Of a DNA stretch of 64,000 nt, positions 45,351-54,703 are shown piece after piece; the first letter of the stretch is position 1, and each line of letters begins with the position of its first letter. The stretch comes from Deltaproteobacteria bacterium. GTDB lineage: Bacteria; Desulfobacterota; Desulfobacteria; Desulfobacterales; UBA5852. Both the position numbers and the translations under genes were made by a program. The DNA is taken from NCBI GenBank assembly GCA_020444045.1, contig JAHLLS010000024.1, positions 17,902 to 81,901 of the forward strand, given 5' to 3'. Below the pieces are notes generated by a model. The model worked only from the letters and a program-made list of their open reading frames with translations. It was not told the DNA's origin and did not search any database.

Positions 45351-45402
45351 TTCTGATAATATCAGAACCCATTCTGGAAACATCAGACATTGTCTGATGT
45401 TT
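45351..45402. promoter_or_regulatory. Two adjacent palindromes (likely activator-binding sites for tctC)
   Basis: TTCTGATA-A-TATCAGAA (45351-45367) and AAACATCAGAC-ATT-GTCTGATGTTT (45378-45402) share the half-site ATCAGA/TCTGAT, giving four copies. They lie 109-160 bp upstream of the -24 box of tctC, between the divergent tctC and substrate-binding-protein genes, as expected for an upstream activator sequence of a sigma-54 regulator. Confidence 0.7.
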
Positions 45403-45516
45403 ATGGACACTACACAAGACCACCAGCCAATGGTTTGGAATTGGGGTGATAAAGGATTTACTTACAAGTGACGTTGCATGAATATGAACTCAATTTGAGA
45501 GCACCTATCTTAAGCC

Positions 45517-46464
45517 ATGCGATTTTTATTTCTAATTATTCTATCCTTCATGGTTTCCCTGCCATATGCCCAGGCCCAAGTTTATAAGGTTGCCGTGTTT
45601 GATTATGATGACCGGATAGACCAACAACAAAGCACAGCCAAATACATACAGCAGCAGCTAAACAAAAAATTACCGACAATTGCGCTGGATCAATATTCCG
45701 GAAAGGAAGACCTGGCCACGTCCATCAAAGTGCTTCAGGAACTGGACACAAAAGGCTATGACCTGATCATCACGATTACTTCCGACGCCCTCGTTATTGC
45801 CCAACATGTCATTAAGCAGACACCAACCCTTTTTACCAACGTGAACAACCCCCTGCTTCTGGGATTTAACAGCCTTGGCCCACCCAAAGGTTTGATATCG
45901 GGCGCTTCCTATTATATCAGTGTAGAAAAGCAGCTCGACCTTTATATGGCCATTGTGCCCAATCTCAAACAGATGGGCTTTATTTTTGACCTGAACAATA
46001 AATCGAAAAAGGTGGAACTGCCTGAAGTCAGACAGGTCTGTGAAAATATCGGCATTCATTATCAAATTGAAATCATCACAAGGAAAGAGGAACTCGAACA
46101 GGCGGTTCAACGGCTGATTGCCAATGGCGCAGAGGCCGTGACGATAGGAACTTCCGATATGCTTTATAACAATATATCTCGATTTATCGACCAGTGCACC
46201 GAGACCCACGTACCGGTTTTTTCATTTAATAAAAAAGGCGTGGATTCCGGCGCCATAGCAGCACTTTCCAGTGATTACAACCAGATGGTGGACAACCTGG
46301 TAATTCCCATGGCTTTAGAGGTCCTTGAAAATAAAAAGAGCCCGGGTGACATGCCCATTGCATTTTTAAAAAAGAATAGGATCTTCATCAATCTATCCCA
46401 AGCCGAAAAAATCAACCTTCATATCCCAAAGCAAATCCTGGACAGGGCTGTTATTATTCCGTGA
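45517..46464 (+). CDS. ABC-type substrate-binding protein (PF04392-like), probable sensory partner
   Basis: 315 residues with signal peptide (MRFLFLIILSFMVSLPYAQA) and a periplasmic-binding-protein fold of the ABC_sub_bind group: YKVAVFDYDDRIDQQQSTAKYIQQQL, GYDLIITITSDALVIAQ, NVNNPLLLGF, LKQMGFIFDLNN and AEAVTIGTSDMLYNNISRFI. No ABC permease or ATPase gene is near. It is divergent from tctCBA and followed 250 bp later by a kinase and sigma-54 regulator, so I infer that it senses the tct substrate for the kinase. The ribosome site is weak. Confidence 0.85.
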   Translation: MRFLFLIILSFMVSLPYAQAQVYKVAVFDYDDRIDQQQSTAKYIQQQLNKKLPTIALDQYSGKEDLATSIKVLQELDTKGYDLIITITSDALVIAQHVIKQTPTLFTNVNNPLLLGFNSLGPPKGLISGASYYISVEKQLDLYMAIVPNLKQMGFIFDLNNKSKKVELPEVRQVCENIGIHYQIEIITRKEELEQAVQRLIANGAEAVTIGTSDMLYNNISRFIDQCTETHVPVFSFNKKGVDSGAIAALSSDYNQMVDNLVIPMALEVLENKKSPGDMPIAFLKKNRIFINLSQAEKINLHIPKQILDRAVIIP

Positions 46465-46643
46465 TGCTGTTTCACCCCTGTTTAGTATTCCAAAGGATTA
46501 TAAAAACCGGACCTAAAGTCTGCGATATTCAGGCTTATATTATTTAGTATATACCAAAGAACCTCGCCTGCCGCCGGTCATTTCATCTTATCTATCTGAT
46601 TTTTAGCTTAATTTTAGATTATTGGAGCATTTGCTGTTTACTT

Positions 46644-46659
46644 TGGCATATTGTTTGCG
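46644..46659 (+). promoter_or_regulatory. Sigma-54 (-24/-12) promoter before the sensor kinase
   Basis: TGGCATA-TTGT-TTGCG matches the -24/-12 consensus with the right spacing (only the sixth and last bases differ from TGGCAC-N5-TTGCW). It lies about 88 bp before the kinase ATG in the AT-rich spacer after the binding-protein gene. A TATCTGAT half-site occurs about 55 bp upstream. Confidence 0.6.
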
Positions 46660-46746
46660 CTTATTTAGGATATTCCAGGGCCGGCTTTCCGCTAACCTTA
46701 CCCCAGGATCGATTTGGAAAACGATTTAACATACGGAATCAATACA

Positions 46747-49377
46747 ATGAAAAATCCTATCAATAAGATGCGCAATAAATATCCCCCCGCACCGAAATCC
46801 ATTTCCAAGGAAGTCACTATCGGTCTGATTATCACTGTTATTTTAGTCTCTACGGTCTCCTTTTTCATTGCCCACGAAATTTCACAAATCAGAGCTGAAG
46901 CCCATTTGAATGCCAAAGCCGATGAGCATATCCATTATCTGGAGGAGATCCTGATCCTGCCTATCTGGAATTATGAATATGAGACCCTGGACGTGATTGG
47001 CCGGTCCTTTTTACAGAACGACGACATTGCCGGTATTGAGATTATGGACAGTCGCGGTGAAAAAGTGGTTTTCGGCACCAAAGAGGATACGGTTCCCCTT
47101 GTTACCCGAACGGCCAAACTCACCTATTTCAACCAGCCCATCGGATCGGTTCAGATTTCGCTTTCATCCAACTACTATAATATTTGGATCCGACAGATTT
47201 TTTATTATTTCGGGGTGATCATATCAACCAACCTTATTTCCCTGATACTGGTATCTGGTTTTTTACTGCGTTGGTCCTTGAATAAACCCCTACGACTTTT
47301 GAACCATGTCGTGGAATCCTATGATTCCAAGAAAAAGGAATTCCTACCGGTTCAAATGCCCTATATTGAGTTCAGGCCCTTAATCGACACCTTTGACGGC
47401 ATGGGAAATGAAATCAAGCAGCAAATGGCCGAACTGGAAAAAGCGGAAAAAAAATACCGCAGCATCTTTGAAAATGCCATGGAAGGGATTTTTCAATCCA
47501 CCTTGAAGGGAGCGGTGATCAATGCCAATCCCACCTTTGCTCGTATCCTGGGATATAAAAATCCAAAAGAGTTGATGACTCAGGTGGCCGATATCGGGTT
47601 ACAACATTATGTAATCCCCGCACAGCGGGAAGAATTCATCCAGCGCCTGGAAGAAGAAAAGGTCATCAATTCATTTGAGGTGCAGTTCCGCAAAAAGGAC
47701 GGTACCATTATTTGGGTTTCTTTAAATGCCCTGCCCATTTACGACAGGAAGGGAAATCTGAAACATATTGAAGGATTGGTGCAGGATATCACCAAACGGA
47801 AAAAGGCCGAAATCGAACTGACCAGGCTTTCCACGGCGGTTGAACAGGTGGCTGAAAATATTATTATCACCGATGACAATGGCAGGATCAAATATGTGAA
47901 CCCGGCATTTGAGCGCAATACCGGATATAATCTGAATCGGCTCTATAACAAAGCCAACCGGTGGCTGGGCGCGGGTGATAGGGAGAAAAACATCTATGAT
48001 GACATGCTGCATAGGGCTAAACAGGGGCATGTCTGGACCGGCCGGCTCACTTCCAGAAAGAAAAACAACGACATCGTAATCGAGGATGCCATTGTTTCGC
48101 CTATTAAAAGCCCTTCGGGCCGATTTATTGGCTATGTATCCATCAACCGGGATGTCACCCTCAAAGCCAAGTATGAAACCCAACTCCGACAATCCCAAAA
48201 AATGGAAGCCATCGGCACGCTTGCCGGCGGAATCGCCCACGATTTTAATAATATTCTGGGGGTTATCATCGGCTGTAGCGAACTGGTCAGGAAAGCCCTC
48301 CCCAAGGGTGATAAGGCGATTCAGGATATCGATCAGGTATTGACCGCCGGCCTACGGGCCAAATCCTTGGTGAACCAGATCCTTACCTTCAGCCGCAGGG
48401 AGGAAAGCCGCAAAACGCCCCTGATATTACCACCCTTTGTCAAAGAGATGATCAAATTTTTACAGGCTACGCTGCCCAACTACATAAAAATCCGATTTAC
48501 CCAGGAGGTCAAATCCGGTGTAGTCTTGGCCGATCCCACTCAGATGCAACAGATATTAATGAACTTGTGCACCAATTCTTCTCAGGCGATCGGCCCCAAC
48601 CGGGGTGTGATTGAAGTCATACTATCCGAGGAAGATTACGACACAGACAATGAATGTCCGCCTGATCTGTCGCCCGGACCCTATGTACGGCTGGATGTAA
48701 AAGACGACGGCCCGGGCATTGCCGAAGATATACAGCATAAAATATTTGATCCCTTCTTTACGACCAAGGGGGTCGGTGAGGGAACCGGGCTGGGGTTGTC
48801 GGTGGTCCATGGGATCGTTAAGAAACACGAAGGCACGATCCTTGTTCACAGCCCTGAAGGAGCGGGCATCTGCTTTTCCATTCTGTTGCCGCGGATTGAA
48901 CACCGCGATATCAAAATCAAGGTGAATTCAGATTCAATCCTGCCCCAGGGAACTGAAAAAATACTACTGGTAGACGATGAAAAAGCGCTTCTGAACATTC
49001 TGGAACGGCTTCTGCGCAGCCTGGGGTATGATGTGGAGGCTTATTCCGAAAGTGATAAAGCCCTGAGTGCTTTCTTACAGAAGACCGAATATTTCGATTT
49101 AGTGGTAACCGACCATGTCATGCCGGATATGACCGGCTCCCAGCTGGCCGGTAAAATTCGAAAAAAGAACCCCAGTATCCCCGTCATCTTGCTTACCGGG
49201 TTCAACGAGCCACTGGATGAAAAAACCCGCAATCCCTCGGTAAAATACGATAAAATACTTAAAAAACCCCTTATGCATGCCGATCTGGCATTTGCGGTAA
49301 GAAAGGTGCTGAGTGGAAAACAGCCAGACTTACTTAAAGGCAGACCCAAGCCCAAGGATTTTAATTATCGACGATGA
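46747..49377 (+). CDS. Membrane hybrid sensor kinase (PAS-PAS-HisKA-HATPase-REC)
   Basis: 876 residues. Helix 1 (about 23-43), a periplasmic or extracytosolic loop of about 105 residues, helix 2 (about 150-175) and a HAMP-like linker come first. PAS 1 (about 230-355) and PAS 2 (360-480) follow. HisKA contains AIGTLAGGIAHDFNNILGVI (His about 498), HATPase_c contains NLCTNSSQAIG and GEGTGLGLSVVHGIV, and the receiver has LLVDDEKALL and DHVMPDMTG. The loop could contact the binding protein encoded just upstream. The ATG at 46747 is preferred; a TTG at 46714 with AGGA upstream is an alternative. Its 3' end overlaps the regulator gene by 65 bp. Confidence 0.9.
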   Translation: MKNPINKMRNKYPPAPKSISKEVTIGLIITVILVSTVSFFIAHEISQIRAEAHLNAKADEHIHYLEEILILPIWNYEYETLDVIGRSFLQNDDIAGIEIMDSRGEKVVFGTKEDTVPLVTRTAKLTYFNQPIGSVQISLSSNYYNIWIRQIFYYFGVIISTNLISLILVSGFLLRWSLNKPLRLLNHVVESYDSKKKEFLPVQMPYIEFRPLIDTFDGMGNEIKQQMAELEKAEKKYRSIFENAMEGIFQSTLKGAVINANPTFARILGYKNPKELMTQVADIGLQHYVIPAQREEFIQRLEEEKVINSFEVQFRKKDGTIIWVSLNALPIYDRKGNLKHIEGLVQDITKRKKAEIELTRLSTAVEQVAENIIITDDNGRIKYVNPAFERNTGYNLNRLYNKANRWLGAGDREKNIYDDMLHRAKQGHVWTGRLTSRKKNNDIVIEDAIVSPIKSPSGRFIGYVSINRDVTLKAKYETQLRQSQKMEAIGTLAGGIAHDFNNILGVIIGCSELVRKALPKGDKAIQDIDQVLTAGLRAKSLVNQILTFSRREESRKTPLILPPFVKEMIKFLQATLPNYIKIRFTQEVKSGVVLADPTQMQQILMNLCTNSSQAIGPNRGVIEVILSEEDYDTDNECPPDLSPGPYVRLDVKDDGPGIAEDIQHKIFDPFFTTKGVGEGTGLGLSVVHGIVKKHEGTILVHSPEGAGICFSILLPRIEHRDIKIKVNSDSILPQGTEKILLVDDEKALLNILERLLRSLGYDVEAYSESDKALSAFLQKTEYFDLVVTDHVMPDMTGSQLAGKIRKKNPSIPVILLTGFNEPLDEKTRNPSVKYDKILKKPLMHADLAFAVRKVLSGKQPDLLKGRPKPKDFNYRR

Positions 49378-50746
49378 TGAAGGCATGTCCTACACCCTTG
49401 CCCGGATGGTGGAAGAAGCCGGGTACGCGGCGGACACGGCCTACCGACTCAAAGAGGGTCTGAAAAAGGTAGAATCAGGGTCTTATGACGTGGTTTTTCT
49501 GGATGTCCGGCTGCCGGATGGCAACGGCATCGAAATCATCCCCACCATCAGATCCATCCCGTTTCCTCCGGAAATTATCATTATAACGGCATTTGGTGAA
49601 AGGGGCGGAGCTGATCTGGCTCTGAAAAACGGGGCCTGGGACTACCTGCAGAAGCCGGCTGACTTGCAGACGATGGAATTGTCTTTAATCCGAGCCCTGG
49701 AATACCGGAGCCAGAAACAGGTTTTAAAAACCCCTCTGAAGATAGACCGGCAAGGCATTATCGGCAACAGCCCCAGGTTGCTCATGTGCATCGCCCTGAT
49801 GGGTCATGCGGCCAAAAGTGATGCAAATGTTCTAATTTGCGGAGAAACCGGTACAGGTAAGGAATTATTTGCCAAGGCGATCCACCTTAACAGTATCCGC
49901 AAACCCAAACCCTTTATTGTTGTGGACTGTACATCTTTACCCCATAATCTCGCCGAAAGTATTTTGTTCGGACATGCCAAAGGGGCGTTTACAGGAGCGG
50001 ACAAATCGCATGAGGGCTTGGTTGAACAGGCTGATCAAGGCACTCTTTTTCTTGATGAAGTCGGTGAGTTGCCCTTGAACCTTCAGATAAAGCTGTTGCG
50101 GGTGCTGCAGGAGCGAAAATTCAGGCCGGTGGGCAGCAAAACCGAAATTAAAAGCAATTTCAGACTCGTCTCCGCCACCAACCGTGATCTTGATGAACGG
50201 GTAGCCAAGGGAAAATTCCGCCAGGATCTGCTCTTCCGGATCAGGACATTTGTGATCGAACTTCCGCCGATCCGGGGACGACAGAAGGATATCGAGGCCT
50301 TAGCAAATCAATATGTGGAAAAATTCTGTAACGATTACCAATATGAAAAAAAGAAGATTTCGGAGGATTTCATAGAAACCCTGACCCGCTATAAATGGCC
50401 CGGTAACGTCAGGGAGTTTATCAGTGCCATTGAAAGTGCCGTTGCCGTCGATCCCTACAGCCAGACGCTCTTTTCCAAACACCTGCCCAATTATATCCGG
50501 GTAAGCACCCTGGGGCCGGTGGCCCAACACGCAATTTGGCCGCTTGAGTCATCAGGACCGGAAACCAAACAATCCCTACAAACCCTAAAGGATTATCGCC
50601 AGGAAGCCATTGCTGAAGCTGAAGAAAAATACCTGCGAAATTTAATGTTCAGAACAAATTGGCATATCGCAGAGGCTTGCGAAATATCCAACCTGAAAAA
50701 AGCCCGGCTCTACCAACTACTGAAAGTTTACAACATCACCAAGTAA
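49313..50746 (+). CDS. Sigma-54-dependent response regulator (NtrC family)
   Basis: 477 residues: receiver (about 13-130, with DDD, phospho-acceptor Asp64 in VVFLDVRLPDGNG, and YLQKPAD), AAA+ domain (150-385) with Walker A GETGTGKE (177-184), GAFTGA loop (224-229) and LFLDEVGELP, and a C-terminal Fis-type HTH with HIAEACEISNLKKARLYQLLK. Phosphorylated by the upstream kinase, it would activate sigma-54 promoters; one lies before tctC and one before the kinase. The GTG start with AAAGGTG upstream lies inside the kinase gene. Confidence 0.92.
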   Translation: MENSQTYLKADPSPRILIIDDDEGMSYTLARMVEEAGYAADTAYRLKEGLKKVESGSYDVVFLDVRLPDGNGIEIIPTIRSIPFPPEIIIITAFGERGGADLALKNGAWDYLQKPADLQTMELSLIRALEYRSQKQVLKTPLKIDRQGIIGNSPRLLMCIALMGHAAKSDANVLICGETGTGKELFAKAIHLNSIRKPKPFIVVDCTSLPHNLAESILFGHAKGAFTGADKSHEGLVEQADQGTLFLDEVGELPLNLQIKLLRVLQERKFRPVGSKTEIKSNFRLVSATNRDLDERVAKGKFRQDLLFRIRTFVIELPPIRGRQKDIEALANQYVEKFCNDYQYEKKKISEDFIETLTRYKWPGNVREFISAIESAVAVDPYSQTLFSKHLPNYIRVSTLGPVAQHAIWPLESSGPETKQSLQTLKDYRQEAIAEAEEKYLRNLMFRTNWHIAEACEISNLKKARLYQLLKVYNITK

Positions 50747-50855
50747 TCACCGTTTAACGCTCAGCGGTTCCATACTTGGTTGGAAGGATGCCGCCGGGGT
50801 GTAAACGCGAGCTCAGGCCCTGACGCAGAAAATCATTCTTTTTGCAGTGTAAGCA

Positions 50856-52031
50856 CTAGATAAATCGCTTCATCAGCTCGTCGACGGTCTGGTCCACGTT
50901 ACCCGCGTGGATACCGTAATGTTGACAGGCCTGTTCGGCCCGCAACCGGCGGTCCGGCCTGGCCATGTCCGCCAGCCGGGTGAACAGCCCCAGGCGTCGG
51001 CCGACCTGATAAACTACCTGGTCTTCCGGCGCCAACTCCAGAAACTTCCGGATCACCGCCGTCATCGCAGCCTTGTCTTCAGGCAGGCGGCCGTCGACCT
51101 CCTGGAAGAGGTTCAGGATGTGATCGCTTTTGATGGTGCTGGTGATGCCATCCAGGTGTTCCAGGAACAGCAGGGTTTCCTCGGCCATCTCGCGGTCCGT
51201 CAGCTTTTCAAAGCGCCCAGCGTCAAAGTCCTGGTACAGCTCGGTATGGTTGGGAATGGCCAGGGTGCGCAGGCGGATGAAATCCGGATCGATCTGGTTG
51301 AGGCAATCGGCGGTCTCGAGGGCATGATCCCGGGAGAGCTCCCGCCCGCCCAAGCCGGGCATGACATATTCGGAAAGCTGTATCCCGGCCTGCTTGATCT
51401 TCTGCCCGGCCTTGATGTGCCCCGCCTTGGTGACCCCTTTTTTCATGCGCGTCAGCACCCGGTCCGAGCCGGACTCCAGTCCGATATGGATCCGGTTCAG
51501 GCCGGCGGCGGCAAACGCCTGCAGATCGGCATCTGCGATGCGCGCCACCGTGTGGGAACGGGCGTAGGACGTAATCCGCTCCACCCAGGGAAAGCAGCGC
51601 CGCAAATGGTCGAGTACCGCCCGCAAGTCAGCTGGTTTGATGACCAGGCTGTTGGCGTCCTGGATAAAAATGGATCGCATGCCTCCGGCCTGCCAGTGCA
51701 ACGCGGCCTGGAAAGCGCCGTCATCACGCGGTGTCACGGCTTCGCCGATGTGCTGCACGTCCCGGGGCGACACGTGCCCGGTTTCGGCAACGGTTTCACG
51801 AATGGCCGTGACGTAGCGATGGACCCGGTCGATATCCTCGAGCACATGCGCCAGCCCGCGCAGGGAGAATCGCCGCCCCTTGTAGACCGGGCAGAAACGG
51901 CAACGGTTCCAGGGGCAGTTGCGGGTCACACGGATCAGGAGGCTGTCCGCCTCACTGGGGGGACGAATAGGCCCCTGCTCGAAACCCTGGTACCCATCGG
52001 TCGTTAATTTCGAATGCGTCGACATACGCAA
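50856..52031 (-). CDS. Radical SAM protein of unknown substrate
   Basis: 391 residues. The cluster motif is CPWNRCRFC (CxxxxCxxC spacing variant, about residues 39-47) after LLIRVTRN. Then come LDHLRRCFPWVERITSYARSHTVARI, AGLNRIHIGLESGSDRVL and QLSEYVMPGLGGRELSRDHALETADCLNQIDPDFIRLRTL, the usual barrel repeats. Related proteins are grouped as B12-independent or Elp3/MiaB-like radical SAM proteins of unknown function. The TTG start has GAGGTG seven bases upstream; an ATG two codons later is possible. It is monocistronic. Confidence 0.85.
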   Translation of the reverse strand: MRMSTHSKLTTDGYQGFEQGPIRPPSEADSLLIRVTRNCPWNRCRFCPVYKGRRFSLRGLAHVLEDIDRVHRYVTAIRETVAETGHVSPRDVQHIGEAVTPRDDGAFQAALHWQAGGMRSIFIQDANSLVIKPADLRAVLDHLRRCFPWVERITSYARSHTVARIADADLQAFAAAGLNRIHIGLESGSDRVLTRMKKGVTKAGHIKAGQKIKQAGIQLSEYVMPGLGGRELSRDHALETADCLNQIDPDFIRLRTLAIPNHTELYQDFDAGRFEKLTDREMAEETLLFLEHLDGITSTIKSDHILNLFQEVDGRLPEDKAAMTAVIRKFLELAPEDQVVYQVGRRLGLFTRLADMARPDRRLRAEQACQHYGIHAGNVDQTVDELMKRFI

Positions 52032-52089
52032 GATAAGTCACCTCAATCTGAAGAAGCGTTTTAATCGTGATTGTCAAAGAAACATCAAC

Positions 52090-52213
52090 GGACGGCTTTG
52101 TAAACGGGCCAATATATGCGTTGCACTGCGTTCCTCGTCGTTGCGGCGTAGGTAAGTACGCTCACTCCTCGGAACTTGCGCGCCTTGATCTTGGCCTGTT
52201 TACAAAACCGTCC
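52090..52213 (-). repeat. Dispersed intergenic palindrome, copy B
   Basis: Ends GGACGGCTTTGTAAACGGGC and its near-complement at 52191-52213 (CTGTTTACAAAACCGTCC) pair over about 23 positions with two mismatches. Its interior (GCGGCGTAGGTAAGTACGCTC, GGAACTTGCGCGCC) is the reverse complement of the same block in copies A and C. It is flanked by a short extra dyad, TGTCAAAGA (52072) / TCTTTGACA (52264). Confidence 0.85.
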
Positions 52214-52366
52214 AAAAAGTGGCACCAAACCCGATGGGTGTCAACCGTCAGAACGGGACATTCTCTTTGACAGTCGGGATGCTTTCGCATAAATTGGCAC
52301 CTCCGGCGCAGCCAAGCCGAAACCCGTGCTGACGTCTCAATCGCATGACAGGGGAAGCAATCCGCT

Positions 52367-53383
52367 TTGAAATGGATTAAAATACTGGCGCCGCTCCTGC
52401 TGATCCTAATAGCAGGGGCCGCAATCGGTATCTATGATATGTCCCGGTATCCCGACACCGTGGACGCGCTCCATGGTGATGCCCATATCGTGACCATCGA
52501 ACCGGGGGAGGGTTTTGGTGCCACGTCCCGCAAACTGCAGGATATCGGCCTGATTCAATCGCCCCTCAAATTCAAACTTTATGCCCGTCTCAGCGGCCTG
52601 CACCGCCAGATCAAGGCCGGTGAGTATCAGTTTTACGGCACCATGACGCCCCGTCAGATCCTGAACACCCTTGTTGAGGGTAAGGTTCTGCTCTACCGCG
52701 TCACCATACCGGAAGGCTACACACTGCGACAGATCGCCCAGACCGTGGCCCAGGCCGGATTCGGCGATGCCGAAACCTTCTACCAGCTTGCCACGGACCC
52801 CGCGGTTGTGCAGGACCAGCAACTGGGGGAGCAGAGTCTGGAGGGGTATCTCTTCCCGGATACCTATTACTTTCCGAAAGGCTTTTCCCAGCGTAAAATC
52901 ATTGCCGCCATGACGCAGCGTTTCCGTGAGAGCATCAGCGATGCCTGGCGCACAAGAGCCGATGCCCTCGGCCTGACATTGCACCAGGTGGTCACCCTGG
53001 CGTCCATCATCGAGAAAGAAACAGGCGATCCGACCGAACGCCCCCTGATTTCCTCGGTGTTTCACAACCGGCTCAAAAAGGGGATGCGACTGGAAACCGA
53101 CCCCACCGTCATCTACGGCATCAACAATTTCGACGGCAACCTGACCCGCAAACATTTGCGCACGCCGACGCCGTACAATACCTATATCATAAAAGGACTG
53201 CCCCCTGGTCCCATTGCCAGTCCAGGCCATGCAGCACTAGAGGCGGCCCTTTACCCGGCCGAGACCGACTATCTATTCTTTGTATCCCGCAAGGACCGCA
53301 CCCATCAGTTTTCCACCAATCTGGAAGACCATCAAAAAGCGGTTCGCAAATATCAATTGCGGCGGAAACGCAAATCATCCTAA
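52367..53383 (+). CDS. mltG: Endolytic murein transglycosylase MltG
   Basis: 338 residues with one N-terminal membrane anchor (about 5-23), a LysM-like domain (about 40-105, IKAGEYQFYGTMTPRQILNTLVEG) and the YceG catalytic domain with LEGYLFPDTYYFP, VVTLASIIEKETG (catalytic Glu) and the IYGINNFDGNLTRKHL, YNTYIIKGLPPGPIASPG stretch. It cuts nascent glycan strands in the periplasm. The start is TTG at 52367 with AGGGGAAG upstream. nagZ follows after 64 bp, giving a cell-wall turnover pair. Confidence 0.93.
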   Translation: MKWIKILAPLLLILIAGAAIGIYDMSRYPDTVDALHGDAHIVTIEPGEGFGATSRKLQDIGLIQSPLKFKLYARLSGLHRQIKAGEYQFYGTMTPRQILNTLVEGKVLLYRVTIPEGYTLRQIAQTVAQAGFGDAETFYQLATDPAVVQDQQLGEQSLEGYLFPDTYYFPKGFSQRKIIAAMTQRFRESISDAWRTRADALGLTLHQVVTLASIIEKETGDPTERPLISSVFHNRLKKGMRLETDPTVIYGINNFDGNLTRKHLRTPTPYNTYIIKGLPPGPIASPGHAALEAALYPAETDYLFFVSRKDRTHQFSTNLEDHQKAVRKYQLRRKRKSS

Positions 53384-53447
53384 ATACGCCCAGAACGGCG
53401 CCCGACAGCAATTGCGCCATAAGGTTTGGAAGGTTGAGAAATACCGC

Positions 53448-54458
53448 ATGACAATCCATACATTTTCAGATGAACAGCTGGCCGGCCAGCGTCTCATGGT
53501 CGGCTTCGAAGGGCGTGAATTCAACGAGGATCTCAGGGAACTGATCGGCCGCCTCTATGTCGGCGGCCTGATTCTGTTTAGCCAGAACATCGCCGAACCG
53601 AATCAGCTGCAACGCCTCTGCCGGGACTGCCAGGATTTTGCCGCCCGCTGCGGCCAGCCCCCGTTGATCATCGCGGTGGATCAGGAAGGCGGCCCGGTGG
53701 CCCGCATGAAAGCACCCCACTTCACCGAGTTCCCGGGCAACCCGACCATGCGGGATGAAGACGACGCCCGGGCCTTCGCGCAAACCACCGCCCGGGAATT
53801 ATCCGCCGCCGGCATCAACATGGACATGGCCCCGGTCATGGACGTAGCCCCCGACGATCATTCCGGCATCATGGCCGACCGGGTGTTCGGGTGCCGCCCC
53901 GATCATGTGGCGCGTATGGGGACGGCCCTGATCAAGACCCTGCAGGCCGGCGGGGTGATGGCCGTGGCCAAGCACTTTCCCGGCATAGGCCGCACGATTC
54001 TGGACTCGCACCTGGATCTGCCCACCTTCCGGGAAGACCTTGACGCCATGGCTCCTATCGAGCTGCACCCGTTCCGGGCCGCCATCGACCACAAGGTAGC
54101 CGGCATCATGCTCTCGCACATTCTCTACGAAAAAATCGATCCCCTGTGGCCGGCCAGCCTGTCGCCGGTCATCGCCCGGGATCTCCTGCGCCGGCAAATG
54201 GGATATCAGGGCGTCACCATGACGGACGATCTCGACATGGGCGCCATCGTGCACCATTTCGATATCCGCACCGTTATACGCCAGGTCGTGGCCGCGGAAG
54301 TCGACTTCGCCCTGATCTGTCACAAGGGGCCCCGCATCCAGGAGGGATGGGATGAAATGCGGGCCCAAACCGGCCGCTCACCGGAACTGGCGCGTGAATC
54401 GGTCCAGCGCATCCTGAACCTGAAGCAATTTTATTTGGCGTCTTCACCCGTCAGTTGA
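53448..54458 (+). CDS. nagZ: Beta-N-acetylhexosaminidase NagZ
   Basis: 336 residues of glycoside hydrolase family 3, single domain. Shows GQRLMVGFEG, VGGLILFSQNI, IAVDQEGGPVARM, INMDMAPVMDV, the signature KHFPGIGRTILDSHLDLP (Lys-His pair and the catalytic His on the mobile loop) and MTDDLDMGAI with the nucleophile Asp. It removes GlcNAc from muropeptides in the cytoplasm. The ATG at 53448 is favoured for homology; the frame is open upstream over mltG. Confidence 0.92.
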   Translation: MTIHTFSDEQLAGQRLMVGFEGREFNEDLRELIGRLYVGGLILFSQNIAEPNQLQRLCRDCQDFAARCGQPPLIIAVDQEGGPVARMKAPHFTEFPGNPTMRDEDDARAFAQTTARELSAAGINMDMAPVMDVAPDDHSGIMADRVFGCRPDHVARMGTALIKTLQAGGVMAVAKHFPGIGRTILDSHLDLPTFREDLDAMAPIELHPFRAAIDHKVAGIMLSHILYEKIDPLWPASLSPVIARDLLRRQMGYQGVTMTDDLDMGAIVHHFDIRTVIRQVVAAEVDFALICHKGPRIQEGWDEMRAQTGRSPELARESVQRILNLKQFYLASSPVS

Positions 54459-54672
54459 TTCATTTCAAAAAAAAATGCGGCGGGGACAGGTCTTTCTCCT
54501 TATGCGGAAAGCCCATGCGGACGCTATGGGAAAACTTGAAACGCACCGATGGCACTGGATTTAACGACCGTCACCGCCGTTCGCGTACTCTGGCGTTGTC
54601 TCAATTTTTCTGCAGTTGGAAATCGCTTATCCCATCTCTTCTGATCAAACCGCCCCATAATCATTTTAAAAG

Positions 54673-54703
54673 TTGACTCCTGCCACAGGGTGGTAAGCTT
54701 AGT
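54673..54703 (+). promoter_or_regulatory. Possible MerR-type promoter
   Basis: TTGACT (54673-54678) is followed after 19 bp by CTTAGT (54698-54703). The spacer carries the imperfect dyad ACTCCTG/CAGGGT. The long 19-bp spacing with a dyad is typical of promoters activated by MerR-family metal regulators. It lies about 130 bp upstream of the DUF1326 gene. No merR gene is next to it. Confidence 0.3.

Noticed and set aside
52219..52310. TGGCACC motifs upstream of mltG as -24 boxes
   Set aside because: The matching -12 TTGC is absent at the required spacing.
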